Shown piece after piece: positions 38,201 to 51,985 of a stretch of 64,000 nt of DNA. The number at the start of each line of letters is the position of its first letter. Position 1 is the first letter of the stretch. Origin of the DNA: Protonemura montana (Eukaryota; Arthropoda; Insecta; Plecoptera; Nemouridae). Location: contig OX387603.1 of the NCBI GenBank assembly GCA_947568835.1, forward strand, positions 11,556,651 to 11,620,650. The letters run 5' to 3'. Under the pieces are notes generated by a model. The model ran no database searches. It saw only the letters and a list, made by a program, of their open reading frames with translations, and was not told where the DNA came from. The position numbers were made by a program, and so were the translations under genes.

Positions 38201-40039
38201 GCACCAGCCTACACAGACGGAAACTACGCAAACATAGGTGACATTGTCATTTGAGATGTGTGGATCCATCCAAATAGGGCGCCCAATTAAGATCTTGGTG
38301 AGGGTGGAGCGCGCTCGGAGATTTCAATGCGCGGGAAGAGGAATGGTCACTGTCCTTGCAATCTAGTCGAAGAACTCTCTAGGACCAATCAGGCGGGGGT
38401 GCTAAACTAGATTTCTCCTTTTTTTTAGGCAAGTAAAGGAAGACGCTGTCTATGTGCTAATTTTTGACAATTTTTCTTTTACTTCGTTTAATAGCGAAGT
38501 AATAACGTCTTAGCAAGATTTACATTCGAAATTGTTTTATCGAATTCCTTGTGAAAGCATTGAGAGGAACCAGTCTGCTTGTTTGTGGGGATCGCAACGA
38601 ACATCCGTCTGCCTAGCCTCTTCAAGAAGAGCAAACAAATTCAAGCCGTTTTATGGGTTCATTTCCATTTGATGTAGTTCCAGAGTCTATCCGCTTACAC
38701 ACGTCGCTCATGTACAAAATAATTATAATGTTTCCGGATACACTAGATGTTTTTGAGATTCAGGTTTAAATCTGTATGTCTAAACGGTGATAATTCATCG
38801 TCGAAAAGCTGATATCAAGCAGGGGTCAGAGATCAAGCGGTGCACACCTGTGATATCTTTCTCTTCTAAAAATCGCGGCCAAAAGTCAAAACGTCAGGCT
38901 TTTGATGATGTCTCGTGCAGACGAACGTCACTGCCAATCTTGCAAACCAAAAGTTTGCCAAAAAAAAAACCGGTCGTGAAAGCTTGCACGCTTTTGGCAG
39001 ACTCATCGTTGTTGTAGCTAAGATGTGGTCTCAGATGTATGTGCATCATAATAAAGCTGTCGTATTCTCGAGCAAAAGTTCATAATTTAGAAAATAATAA
39101 CAACAATTTCATAAATCATAATGCGATAACGATCGTCCATTCAGTTACCCAGTGGCATGCCGCTTAAAATCATATATTAAATAGTGCCTTGAAAATAATT
39201 TATAGACAAACGCAAGAATGTTTCCAGATTTCATGTTATTATCTAAATGCATTGTTTATTTTCATTGCAACCAGTTTCCAATTTAACATCGAAGAGATGT
39301 CCCGATATTCAAAAACGCTTTGCAAAATTGCTGTTATTGGAATCTACAAAAATTGCTCCCAATTCTCAAATTTCCTACGGCCATCACGTAACATTCCACG
39401 AAACCACCCTATCAACGCACGCCACCATTACACATTATTTACCATTTCAAATCAGCCTGAACTGATTCGTTTTTAATCCCAGACATTGGGAAAGATCAAA
39501 GGACCGCCATTAAAATTAATTATCAGATAAATCACGCATTTAACAGCGGAATCTCACGATATTGATCTGCAAAGTTTCGCTAATCGTTTGCTGAGAGTTC
39601 ACGTGTATCCAAGTTGACCTTACGAGCACCATTCATCAAGGAAAGGTCAAGGCTTTGAGGATGAAGAGTTGGAAGCTTGTTTAACATGTCGGGCGTACTC
39701 AGGTCTCCATTTCGCAATGTTATACCATCTGAGCTCGCAGGCACAACACAGGACTACATTCCAATAAACATCTTTCCCCTAGAGCCACTAGTGTTGCTTG
39801 CTCACTGCATACACGAGACGACAAAATGTTTTATCGTCTTTTCAGATTGTCAAAGTCGTTTGACGTGTGCGTGAATTTTTTTCCTGTTTTCTTACCTAAC
39901 CATGCGCCATCTTTATGAGATAATTTTTATGGTAAGCCTCAAGTGAAATTGTTACTGAATTTAAACGGTATGGTAACTTATTTTTATTTTCAGTTTTCAA
40001 TTATGGCAGTCGATAGCCAATAAGAGAGTCGTGCTTCTT

Positions 40040-40561
40040 AGTTTGACCTACGAGGAAAAAGTCTAAATTTTCGGAGATGATGATTCCGAGAAGTCTCTGT
40101 CCTTGCCTACCGTGCACACGTGTTTGGCCGATGCCCCAATGAACTGTATACAGGTTCAACGTTGAGCGTCCGTTGCGCCCCCGAAAAAGCGACGTCGTGT
40201 GTCCGAAATTCGAATTCTAAATGCACATACTGTGCCACCAGATCTCTTTATTTAGCGACGCATAGAAAGGTATGTATATCTTAATTGTTAGCTAGTGTTT
40301 CTATTCTCGGCTACTCTGGCCCCTGTTGCTGTATGACTCAATCGTGTCCGCATTGTAGCTTATGGTATTCTTGGACGGTTGAGCCCTGAACTTAGCCGCC
40401 TTCGGGATTGGGGAAGTAATTTGCCAGATACATACTTATCAAAAATTGAAAGGGTACTTAAGACGTCAGATGAGAACGTCGATAGACTGTTGAGTATTGG
40501 CAGAGTTCACGCTTTGAGGCATCGAACTCTGCGTCTGCTGAAAGGGACTATTACCTCCTAA
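40040..40561 (+). pseudogene. Possible decayed coding region, origin unknown
   Basis: One frame over 40040-40250 reads plausibly as protein (including a basic PPKKRRRVSEIRIL segment) but is broken by several stops. After a TGA at 40334, a 75-codon open frame follows to TAA at 40561 (VRIVAYGILGRLSPELSRL near its start). There is no start codon context or splice support. It may be an old pseudogene or transposon remnant; chance is not excluded. Confidence 0.25.
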
Positions 40562-43438
40562 ACTTAATTTTTTGTGTGAACTTCGATGCACGAAAAAATG
40601 TTTAAACCCACGTTCGTAAAAGTGTCCAGCAGTCACTGGTATGTTAAAGATTTTTGCCAGAGCGCACAGCACCTCCATCAACGTGAAATTAACATTGAAG
40701 TATGTTCAAAACGTGACATGTTGAAATGGTTGAAAAGCTGGGGTTTTTGAAAGAAACTTCTCATTTAATCACACCTCTTTTTCTTGTGCCAGCTTGGATA
40801 ACCAACAAATATCACACTAAGAATAAATATTTTTTCAACAAGTTCAATGTACGAGGGCCAAGGATCGAAAAATGAACATGTTTTATTCTTATGGGCAGTG
40901 TTTTTTAAGCACCAAACCTTTGACCACTTTTACTGGGAGGTTGTAGCAACAAGGGATTTTTTTTACAGATATCTGTCAATTCATAACAAGAAAACACAAA
41001 TAAATCATTAAATTTAATCCTAAGAGGTATTGTCCCCCTTAAAGTCACTGCGATTATCTCAATTTTCTACCCTAACCAGTGATGGCAGACTGGGGTACTT
41101 ATCATAAGTTATCATTCTTCAGCTACGAAACCTAATAACTTTAAATTAAAGCATGTTGTGCGTTCTACGGCAATTCCTCCAAAAACACAACTCTAAAGAT
41201 TGCAGCACGCCCTGACATCGTTATGTTCATATTTAGTGTAGCCCCTTCCATGTTAGAAGCCAGATCCATATGCGTTAACCATTACAGCATTATTTCTTGT
41301 GTTACAGAAGAAAAAAAAGCAGGAAGACGATAATATCTACCATAACTTTATGTAGTCAAACACAAGGGCCCTCTCTTTGACTTCATAGATCTCTTGCCAA
41401 AATAAGTATACCTATCTATCGGTGTGTAGATATTGACAGGTCACGATCCTTACCATTGTAGCCCCACCCACAACGGCATGTCAGGGCGGTCAATGTACTA
41501 GGCGATGCCAATAGCACAATGCCGTCGCGTGCTATGTATCCAGATGCCCTCTCCTATCGCGGCCGGTCGGTACCTACGCTCATTACATCGTAGAGGAAGT
41601 GAACTGATGAATAGATTACTAATCGTAATCTCTGAGATCTGATACGAATTGTATCTCGATTCGGAATGGGTATGGTATGACCATCCGGCTGTATATATTG
41701 TTATATTTTTATCGTGAAGCCCTTGTTCTATATATGTATACGTTTTTTTAATCTAGTTCAGATTCATTTTCTGATTTAATAAACGGTAAAATTTCATTTT
41801 TTTAAATAAACATTTATGACAAGCAAAAGTCACGATCCGTGCCTAATTCAACATTAGAAATTCCGAATGATACAATTAACCAATCTACAAGATTCCACAT
41901 GTTTTTCAAAACCATCAACTACCAAAATATTTTCTTTACGCTCTGTTCACTCCGATGAATTACAATCAGATTAGGGTCCTTGCAAAGTTGACGACCCCAC
42001 CACAAGCATGCTTTACTGCAGTTCCTATCGACGGTCATGCACCCGTCATACGTGCGCACATTTCGGCATTCTATTTGGCGAGTCTCCCAATCAATTGAAA
42101 AACTCTCCACCGATCGGCATGCAGTTATTATAAAATCAAGTTCAAGGAACTGGCTCTATGGCGTGTTTTGATATAGATGCGAAGAGAGAAGGACAATGTT
42201 ACGATGTGTCTGTCCTTTACTTTCTTATATATCGAGATCACGAATGATATAATGTAAAAGTTCGATTGCTTTCAAGTTTTGAACTGAGCTGCAAGAAGTA
42301 AGAACCCCCCATGGATCTTATACCTACCGCTGTAAGACTAATTATATATATTATAGACGTGATTGAAATGGTATTGTTTCAATATTAGTTCAACGCGCGA
42401 GCTTGCATTACATTCCTAGGCGATAAAAATCGTGTATAGGTACAAATGTGTGAGTGTGTGCAGTTACTTGCGCAATTAGCTCGAATAAGACGTAATTAGC
42501 TTCAAGACACACCTCTACGACCTGCGTCGATAATTAGGATATCACCACGAGATAAAATATTATGAGTAGGTGGCAATTCGTGTTAAGCAATTCTTCAGAG
42601 TGCCCATACTTCCTAGATGATCAAAGTCACGGTAACAGCTGCGATAACTGATAATGAAACCCGGAGTGTATAATTTAATTTTCATGATTGATAGATCTAT
42701 GATTGAATAAGATTAGTCATCGCTGGTCTTTAATATGGAGTCAAGAAAAATCTTTGTTATATCAAAACTAAGAATGCTATCCTCTATGGTGAGATTCGAA
42801 CTCTGTAATCTAAAATGGCAACACATTTTTGTGCACTCTTGTCTAACAACGTTACACCCAATTGCCTTCTTATCATTAAAATTTCAGACCAGATATTCCT
42901 GTATAATAATGCCGCATGCAATACTCTTATACAGATTGTAACGGTACCGAGTGTCATAAACCGGTTCACTCGCGTAGTCACTAGTGGCACCTATATTCGA
43001 AACAAGGAAACAAATTCATATACGAAGTGTCTCTATACATTCTCTCATGATATCGTGTAATTAACATGGCATGAATGTAATATATTCGTGGATAATTAAA
43101 GATGTCCTCGAGTAGATGTAGCCTAATTAGCTCACAATTGCCAAACCTTTGCTGGTCCGCTCATCCATCTTTGACGTAGAGTGCTTTCTAAAGAAGTCAC
43201 TTCAGGCCAACGTGCGCGGAACTTTGGGATTGCTATTACGCATGCGGCGTGGACCTCAAGAAGGGCATCACGCATTGCCCGAGGAGATGTTAACATTTTG
43301 AAAATATGTAATCAAGCAGCTAATAAGGTATGATTTGCCATCTTTATTGATTGGTGCTAAGATAGGGCATGCTTGCCTGTACACGAGTGCGCTGAAATGG
43401 CGTCATAAGTCATACACAAGCGACTACCAAATAAGTTT

Positions 43439-43760
43439 TAGCGTACTACCATAGCGCTTATGTTTAACTGTCAACAAAATATGACCGTCAAATGACTACT
43501 TTACCGACAAACATTGAGGATGCTACTAGGTGGATTCACCGTCGTTTCGAGTGTCAAAAAATTTAATTTCGTTATTTCTCGCAGATTTACTCGCATTTCA
43601 AACTGGTTAACTCTCAATTAATCTCTATTAATGCTAACCTCGACGATTTATGTTTGTTAAAAAGAGCGGCCCGTGCCATCCTGCGGCACGAGTTGCCGCC
43701 TAGTTTCCTCAGCAGAAAGTGTAACATTAACGCAGGCCCTCTGACTTTACCTACGAACCC
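43439..43760 (+). repeat. Dispersed repeat family 1, copy C
   Basis: The best-preserved forward copy: GCGTACTACCATAGCGCTTA at the left, AAATGACTACTTTACCGACA, TCACCGTCGTTTCGA, CTCAGCAGAAAG and the right end CCCTCTGACTTTACCTACGA. The same order of blocks is found reversed in copy D. Confidence 0.7.
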
Positions 43761-46700
43761 AGTGGTTTTAGACAACAACTAGAAAAAACAGAAGGAGTTA
43801 CCTGTATGTCAAGAGTTTTCTTTGCTTTTCATTCAGCTCTACACATCGGATGAAATTTAAAACAATTGGACTGATGATGACGAATTCTCACATCAATCAT
43901 CTTGTGAACTTAACAATATCACTGCTCATACACCTTCACCCGAGACAATGTACTAATTTCTTTATCAAATATGTATTTTTTTTTTTATATAAAATTAATA
44001 AGATATTTATTTACATGCTGACTAGAAAATATAGCCTCCTAACTGTGAATCACCAACGGACGCAACTTTACCTTGTTGCCTGTCATGGCTGCTGATTGCT
44101 GCTACATGCACGTATGATTCTGTTTTTCAGCCTAACAACACTTTGAAACTGTTCCAATCATGCTCCTAGCCAGCTCAAATTTCACAGAAATCAAACATAA
44201 GTCACTCTAACAAGCTCAATGCTCGTTAAAATATAACATGTTTCATAAAAGCAATGTTTATATAACTAAGATTATTGAAGGTTAATTATAGCGATGTTAA
44301 ATGGAAGTGGCGTCAGAGAATTTAACTGCATCACGCAGACGCCTCTCTCGGTTTCAGACGCGTCGCGACGGCGATGCCGACGCCGGTGTGTATCTTCTTT
44401 GTTGGCGTCGCGGCGTGCTATTTTAAGCAGCTATGCTCACGCCCTTTATCAACTAATCGGATGCAATGTTAGTATTCAACCCCATGTTCGTATTTGCTCT
44501 AAAATCGAAGGTTTAAACTGTCGTCTTTATCGCAACGCATGTAATTTTGAGTGTTTTTTTCCAGTGGACTTTGATCACGATTTTAATTTCAAAAGCTGAC
44601 CAGGTCGTGGGATGGGAATTAAACATATTTAGGCACCCGCAAACTGTGTCCACTTCCTAAGACCTCTAAATAACAACTTAGAAGTCATGCACGTTCAACA
44701 TTCAAATTTTAGGGGAGCCTAAATGCTCAGCTTGTGTACAAAGCAACACAATGTAAGTTAGTTTAGACTTAAGACAACTACCACACAGCAAAGTTCAAAT
44801 AGTTTTTGTCAAAACTAGTGCTAAGGTTAGATAAAGTAGTTGCGGGTCTAAAAAACCACACAGCTCACTGCAAAAGTAGTTCTGGCCACGCGTAGTATTT
44901 AAGCTAATTTTCTCCGAGATATACATGCGTCGACCCATTAAGCTTATAACACTTCCCAGCAATTAAATCACACATTCATTATCCGTGCGGTCGCTAGAGT
45001 CAAGGAGATTAATTGGTACGCATGATCGAGAGAAAACTACGCATTATGTGGGCGAGAGAGAGGATGTCTTTATAGAAAATGTGAAGACCACCAAGAAATC
45101 AGAGTTTTACCATGGTGGTTACTCTTTGATGCATGGTTTCCAGCCTTGGTTGTGTGTTTTTTTAGTCCTGTGGTTCCCGTTCAAGATCAATGTGGAACAG
45201 TGGAAGGCGTTTGTAACGCCGGATTTTTTTTCCACAAGCATTGACGTTAGTTTATTTCTGAAGCAGTAGAAAAGAGTTTTCATTTAGGGTAGATTTATAT
45301 AGACTAAGCTGAGGGTGTAGCAATACGAGTAAAAACACAGTGCACATCTATGGTTCGTGTCATTTTTTGGACTGTCACGTGCTGAACAGTGAAATTCGAG
45401 TCCAGAAATTTCTTTCTGAGAAATATTTCTGCTTTTTATTTACCTTTTTGTCCCATAACTTGTATTCTGATATTGTGTTACGTCCTTATTTGGGCGAGAT
45501 AATATCACGCGTATCGTTTACAACCACCATGCACAAGCTGCTATGAATAAAGACGCTGCATTTTATACTAGATTAAAGTTTATAGTTGCGTGAACAAATT
45601 AAAAGTCAAAAAAAACGAAAAAGGTCGTTGACTTAGTTGCTTTTACTTACGAAGTAGCGGTGTTAGGTGCTAAGGAGCTCTCTGTAACAAAGAAGAAACC
45701 ACACAATTAGTTGAGATACTTTAAAATATGTCTCAAAAGTCAAAATAAGTCCATAAAGTTTGTTATCATAGAAATTTAATCAATATCTGTATCTATGTCA
45801 GCAACTGCCGTGAGAAGATGTGAAAATTGAGAAAAATCACGAACTGGATAGGGATCATGCAACTTTTTCGTTACAGATAACGGACGTTATCTCGGTTATT
45901 CCATGGTTAATGAAAGTAATTTAACGAGATAACGTTGGTGATCTCTAATGAACGAGTTACATGATCGTAACCCCAGGATAGCTGGTCACCAGGATTTAAC
46001 CGCGATCACACATTTATATGATTAGGGATTTAGGATTTAGAAGAAATTTAGCTTAAAAAAAATTGTTTAGGAGATGACCATTATGAGGCCTAATTCACAA
46101 AAGAGGGTTTAAAGATGATCAGCCAATCACTGACGATGTTTCTAGATTGCTCGGGGTTGTTACCATGGTGGCAACAACTGTACCCCTAAATGTATATGAG
46201 TTAGGCATTACTCTGCTTTGAGAACCCAGCCCCAAGAGTTTCAGGTCCTTCAACTTCGCCTCTAACGTCGCACCCAGAGCTTCCGGTTAGTTTTCCGTTA
46301 TCTAATGGAGTATGAAGAAAAAAATTATCATGATTTGCTGCCCTACCGGCGGAAAGCTCCACCAAGTCAATGATGACTCTATAATTGAACCGTAACTGAC
46401 AAGCCGCGATAAATTCAATTCGAATCGCTTTTAAAACGTAGCTAGAAGCGTCGAACGTGAGTCATATTATTGTTGTGCTTGCTCTGGAGATGCAATGTTT
46501 ATGATCTCTAGACATTGCTGCAAGACTTTCACTCTGCCACGTTCCGCAAGGGGTTTTAACCCCACACTTTGAGCCTGTATAAGTGTTGTTTTGCCCGACA
46601 TTGCAACGACACGATTCGAAAAAAAAAAAACGTCACAGAGCACTAATCCCAGATTCTTAAGAGCAATCACACTGATTTCTCTCCAACAATTAAAGCAGTA

Positions 46701-47478
46701 AAGTTTTTAAAAGGTGGTCCGCCTACAAATGGTGTGTAGCTGTAACACCCATTTTTATTTACCATCGTCACAGTGAACTGCATCCAAGGTGCATTTGATA
46801 AAATCACGCGGTCTTACGATACTGTTCTCTAAACACTTCTTTGTGGAACAACAAAAACAATTTGTCAGCTTTGTGATTTACGCTAACAATATAATTGCGT
46901 ATATATTATATTTATTTGATGTTTGTGGGGATGCGCCCATGTCGATTTCGTGGCCGCCCCATTGGCTTAGGGCACCTAAAATAGCCCTCGGCCAACCATA
47001 ATTAAACTGCATCCACAAGAAAATATGGGTTCTTTTGATGCTTTCTTTAACCAAAGGCGACAGTCACACACAAGTAGGTCTCAGATAAATCAAACTTCGA
47101 AACTTCGGTGTTCAAGTTTATGATACGTAGTGCGTAGGGCGGGTGTACTATATTTAGAAAAGGAACGGGCATGTAAAACAACGTCGGGTAATTCATCTTT
47201 TTTTCGTTGAAATTGCTATGTGATGTAAGGGAAAGAGAATAAGAAAGTGTAAATGTATGGCAACCACTTATTTAACCTCGTAAAATGGATAATATGTGAA
47301 CATAGCTGCGATGAAATCGATCATGTTCATGTCCGTTGCAGATCTTGAATATTTGAAAAAAAAAATACGGATTGATCTAGATACAGATTTTACAATAGTT
47401 ACACTTTTTGTACTCAAGCCTCGTTGTTTAAAGACCAAGAAAATAGCCAGGAGTAAAAAAAAAACATATCAGCAGTAA

Positions 47479-47862
47479 GTTTATAGGTAAAGTCAGAGAG
47501 CCAGCGTAGATGTAAAGCTTTCTGCTGAGCAAACGAACCAACAACACGTGGTGACGGACGTTAGCTGCAACCGGATGGCACTTGCAGCTGTGGTTTTTTT
47601 TTTTAAATCAACAAGAAAATAATTACGCGACTCAAAATATCGATACTTGTTTATCAATCTTCGAGGTTAGCATTAATAACAGTTAATTGAGCGCAAACTA
47701 GTCTCAAATGAGAGTAATTTACAAGAAAAACTGAAACGAAATTTTCTTTCAAATAGTCTGTAAAGTCGTTAATGGTCCGTTTAAAATGATCGGTAAAGTA
47801 GTCATCTAGAGTTTTTTTTTTTGCTACAACAGTTTAACATAAGCGTTATGGTAGTGCGATAT
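47479..47862 (-). repeat. Dispersed repeat family 1, copy D
   Basis: The reverse complement of copy C block for block: GTTTATAGGTAAAGTCAGAG at 47479, CTTTCTGCTGAG, CGATCGGTAAAGTAGTCATC (read on plus near 47790) and GCGTTATGGTAGTGCGA at the far end. A poly-T run interrupts it near 47590. Confidence 0.7.
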
Positions 47863-48324
47863 TAGTGACCTTGATCTTATTTTTGCTATGATATTCAATC
47901 GTGCGTTCCTCCTACTGTTTCTTAAAAAGAACGGCAGCTCACTTTTTAAATTTGATACAGTCAAAGTTATTAACATAACACATTGTTAAATTGCATTCAC
48001 GCCTAAAGCAAATCGTAAACAATTTATAAGAACAAAAGTCAAAATCAATCGTGGGTCAAAAGGTGCTGGTGCTGAAAGTGACACCTGTCACGTAACTTGA
48101 TAGTGACCCACGGACCAGAGTCTAGATCGTGACTGTAAGCGTCCAGCATCCATCTCTGCTGTACCTTGCGTGTGATTGGTTTATTGTGTTCGCCACAAGC
48201 GAGTTTTAATTTGATCCTTCGGTGTTTTTATCGATCGCTGCTTTTTTTTTCTGAACGCGCCTTTACCCATGTCTTTTTTCTTCACGATCACAGATACGCG
48301 ATTATAGTGTAATAATCATTAAAT

Positions 48325-48550
48325 ATGGACACAAAAAATTCTTCCGATAGGCTTGTTTCGTGCGCGTTGGTCCTGAACGCTGACCGCAGGAAACACATCT
48401 TAGACAGCAAGGTGAAGATGGTCTTCGACTACCTTCGTAACGCGTTCAGGAAAGCTTCCTAGTATAGCAACGCCGGGAAATGATGAAGATAAAGAAAAAC
48501 CTACACACACTGCGAAAAAAAGATCTTCAACCAGACTTAATTTGAAGTAA
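48325..48550 (+). pseudogene. Frameshifted small coding relic
   Basis: ATG at 48325 opens a 45-codon frame (MDTKNSSDRLVSCALVLNAD...) ending in TAG at 48460. From 48440 a second frame runs 37 codons to TAA at 48548, with a charged, basic end (AKKRSSTRLNLK). The two overlap by 23 bases, so a single-base shift would connect them. The layout resembles an N-terminal piece of a transposase-like or domesticated DNA-binding gene that has decayed. The family is not recognised. Confidence 0.35.
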
Positions 48551-51048
48551 ATTTTGATTCATTTTATGGATTAGTCATTTTCACGTTTCTAAGATTTTTT
48601 TACAAACCAAATAACTGGATTTCTCCATACTTAAAGGTTTCCGTTTAGCGACACTGTCATTACAGTTAGAAAAAAATTTTGATTTATACATTTCCTATAT
48701 TTAAATGGTTAAACGTGGTGCAATGGTCGCAAAACGGTGAAACCGTGCATTGAAGTCACTGCTCCTAGAAACAACTGTCCAAGGATGATGGATGCTTCCT
48801 CCTGTCACACACACATCCAGAGAGCTCGCACTCCAGCCAGATGCTAACAATGCTTCAGCTGAAACCTGATGAAAATGGCATGTTTGCAATGTATCCCTCT
48901 AATGTCAAAAAGCTTGTACAAGCTAGAGTTTAAACAATCTATCCGTGCTAGTAGATCGCCACTCCGTATAAATAACAGGCTTTCTTATGAACATCGTACG
49001 TCGTACTTTCGGGTTCGTGTTGTCTTAGGCTCGGTCTACTCCAGACGCAAATGATGTTAGAAGCAACACATGTTAAAATGCACTCTGTTTGTGTTTTCTA
49101 ACCACATTCGACTCCATGCTAGATAGACCGCAAATCACCGAATCGTGAGCCGAGACGAAACCATTCACATTTGAAGATCGGGGTGAGTTCTAATGACGTA
49201 CGTGAAATTATTATATGGTGTGGTGGATACCATTTGTGATTTTGTGAATAATTTTAAACGAAATTTTTTTTTATTTTTTGTTAAACAATTACTTTAACCT
49301 AGAAAAATGAAACTGAAATCACATGCGCATTATATTAAAACCGTTTCAAATCGCATTAAGTTTAAAGTATATTCTCTCATGAGATATTCCTACAAGTGTA
49401 AAAGTTTTGTTTCTTGGCAAATGGGACAGACTCGTCACGAAGTATCAGCTGGCATTGTATTCAGTGTTTAAGGGAAATCTGGCTCATCTGATATATTCCC
49501 ATTTGTAACACTTCCTCGTAGAGACCTCTTCAAAGCGCATGGATTTTTGTCACTTGGGTAACTACCATACGGTTACTGGGACTTCCCATGTGCAACAAGT
49601 TTTTACTTTCGAACAATGCATTGTTTCCAAAGAGACGCAACACTTTCAATGTGGTGTTAATCAAATGTTATCGCCTGTGCCACCCTGTGCCACATGAAAT
49701 GACAATGGGACGCCATTTAGCTACGGTCCATTGACTTCCCAAAAAGGAGCCACCCTCTCAATTCGCTACAATGATATGTGATTGCTCTAATCGTTCACTT
49801 TTACCATTTTTGATGACGGAATCTCGTTACGAAATGCTTTGTGTGAAACACCATGACGCTTTTTACACATATTTGACCCGAATATTTGAACCGTATAGAA
49901 AATTCGTTAATTTTTTTTTGATTGTCTGAAAATTTCGTCCGCTATCGTTGTATTTGAAGGTCTTCGACAGAAAATGGACCTATATTCGTATCCGAATCGA
50001 ATAGATGCGAATTCCAATGCAATCTATTAATGATTTGGAATGAACGGATGTTTAATTGGAATTCTGAAAAATAGTACACATTGAGGCAATGAGAGTGGGT
50101 ATAAGGCAAACAAACACCAGCGAATATGTCAAAATAGCTATCCCAAAAATTGCATAATGTGGATTTAGAACAAATAGCCACTCAGGCGACGTAATGTATT
50201 CTAGCACGGTGGTTTTAGCGTTAATCAGGAATCAAAACATTTTGCAATTAATTGTGCAAGCATCTTTTTGTATCGCATACCCACACACATGTATACCTTC
50301 AAACTTGCTTCTTAATTGTAAATTGCATCGCAAGTTGGTCATACGCGATCCCTGATTTAGTCTCCTTCGTGACTTGAGAAGAGTTACACAAAAGCTAATG
50401 GATCTTGACTTACACTTAGGTATAGGTACTGGTCGAACAAAGTGTGCAAACGACTTAAAAAAAAAATATATAATAATAATGCATACGAAGTACAAAAAGA
50501 ACTTCCTAATTCGGTTCTTTCGATTAGAATATTGTAATGCAGATAAATGATAGATGACATCACTTCGCTAAAGCCAGCAGCTGTTTCTTGTCTAGATGTT
50601 TTAGAATGTTAAATAATGCTAAATATTATGTGCTAAAATGACCGACCGGTTAGCAGTTCTGCAAAGCTAGTTTTGGCGTAGGCCGCGAATATATTGGTCC
50701 AAAGTGCCGCTGGTTTTCATAACGAGCACTGAGCAAACACGTGCTGAAGGTTTAGTTAATACTTTGATGGGCGACGTCTAAAACTGCAATGAAAATTATT
50801 TTGAAAATTGATTCGGTTTTGCAGCGTGTAATTAGCTAGATGCGTTGAAGATTAGTTGTTTAGTCTCGCATGGTAATAAGGAAGCGGTAGTTAGTTAGAA
50901 ATTGCTGTGAAGCTGCTCAGACTCAAACCATATATAAACCCACATGTTTCAATCACGAAATTTAATTACGGAGCTGTTATGGGGTAATGTTTTGCATTTT
51001 TTTGGCATTTTTTTGGCATGATTTAAGAAGAATTCAGTCTCCAAAGAA

Positions 51049-51090
51049 ATTTGACATCTTTGACAAATTTGACAATTTGACAAATTTGAT
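51049..51090 (+). repeat. Short tandem repeat, TTTGACAAA-like
   Basis: Four to five imperfect copies of a 9-bp unit (TTTGACATC, TTTGACAAA, TTTGACAAT, TTGACAAA). A CATTTTTTTGG doublet lies just upstream. Confidence 0.7.
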
Positions 51091-51413
51091 AAAAACAATT
51101 CATTGTCATAAAATTTAATGTATTAATTACAAGTTAGCTTAACTTAAAAATGAAGACAAACTCCACTAATTAGCACGAAATCCATGCAATTCGATAGTCG
51201 CCATAATTTGAAGAACGTTCCAAACGTCAAGGCAAAAAATGCAGCCTCTGCTTTTACAATTTGAGTCGGGGTTGCAATTTTGACGCAATCAGACTGTCAA
51301 GTGTCTGTAAGTACTCAGTCATAAAACAATTATAACAAGTCGAATGAATTACTACAGCTAATGATGCTGCTTCTTGTAGTGACTAGCGGAGGGTTGGGGA
51401 AGGTAGGAGGGGA

Positions 51414-51432
51414 GGGGGGGGGGGGGGGGGGG
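51414..51432 (+). repeat. Poly-G run
   Basis: Nineteen consecutive G after GGGGAAGGTAGGAGGGGA, a G-rich stretch of about 45 bases in an AT-rich context. It could form a G-quadruplex; the true length is uncertain because such runs are prone to assembly error. Confidence 0.8.
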
Positions 51433-51985
51433 CGATTGACACGATCGCCGCGTATCGACGGGTCACGATACCGCAAGTTGTGCGCATGTCCCTGAAGCTA
51501 CTCTCCGAGAAGGTATCCAGCCACAGAGGTCTGACTGATTGAGAAATATGAGACAATTTAGGCGTATTTGTCTATACGATGATGGCTTAGATGTTTTTTT
51601 TTTTACTGTAATTCATTTTATTAGTCTGTCATTTTGATATTTGTCGCCATTTGAATTTGGCTGCAAGAAGGAAATAGGGAAGTTCAGTTGGTGAGAGAAG
51701 GCAGATTTTGGGGGAAAGAGATCCAGAGGGATTTTTTTTGAGCTTGTGGGAGAAAACAAAGGAATTTTCTCCAAATTTGAGTGAAACATTCAAAACGCAC
51801 ATTCCTCATTGCCCCCTTCTCACTAATATTTCTCTAAGCAGGCTTAAGAAGGTCGAACGACATTGCATGTGAGTATTGGTACCGATATCACAGTGGATAT
51901 CTGTGAAAGTTGGGTCGATTCATATGTGTGAGATTTGATAAACATGGAAATCATATTCAATTCCGGAGAAAACGGTCGCGCATAT

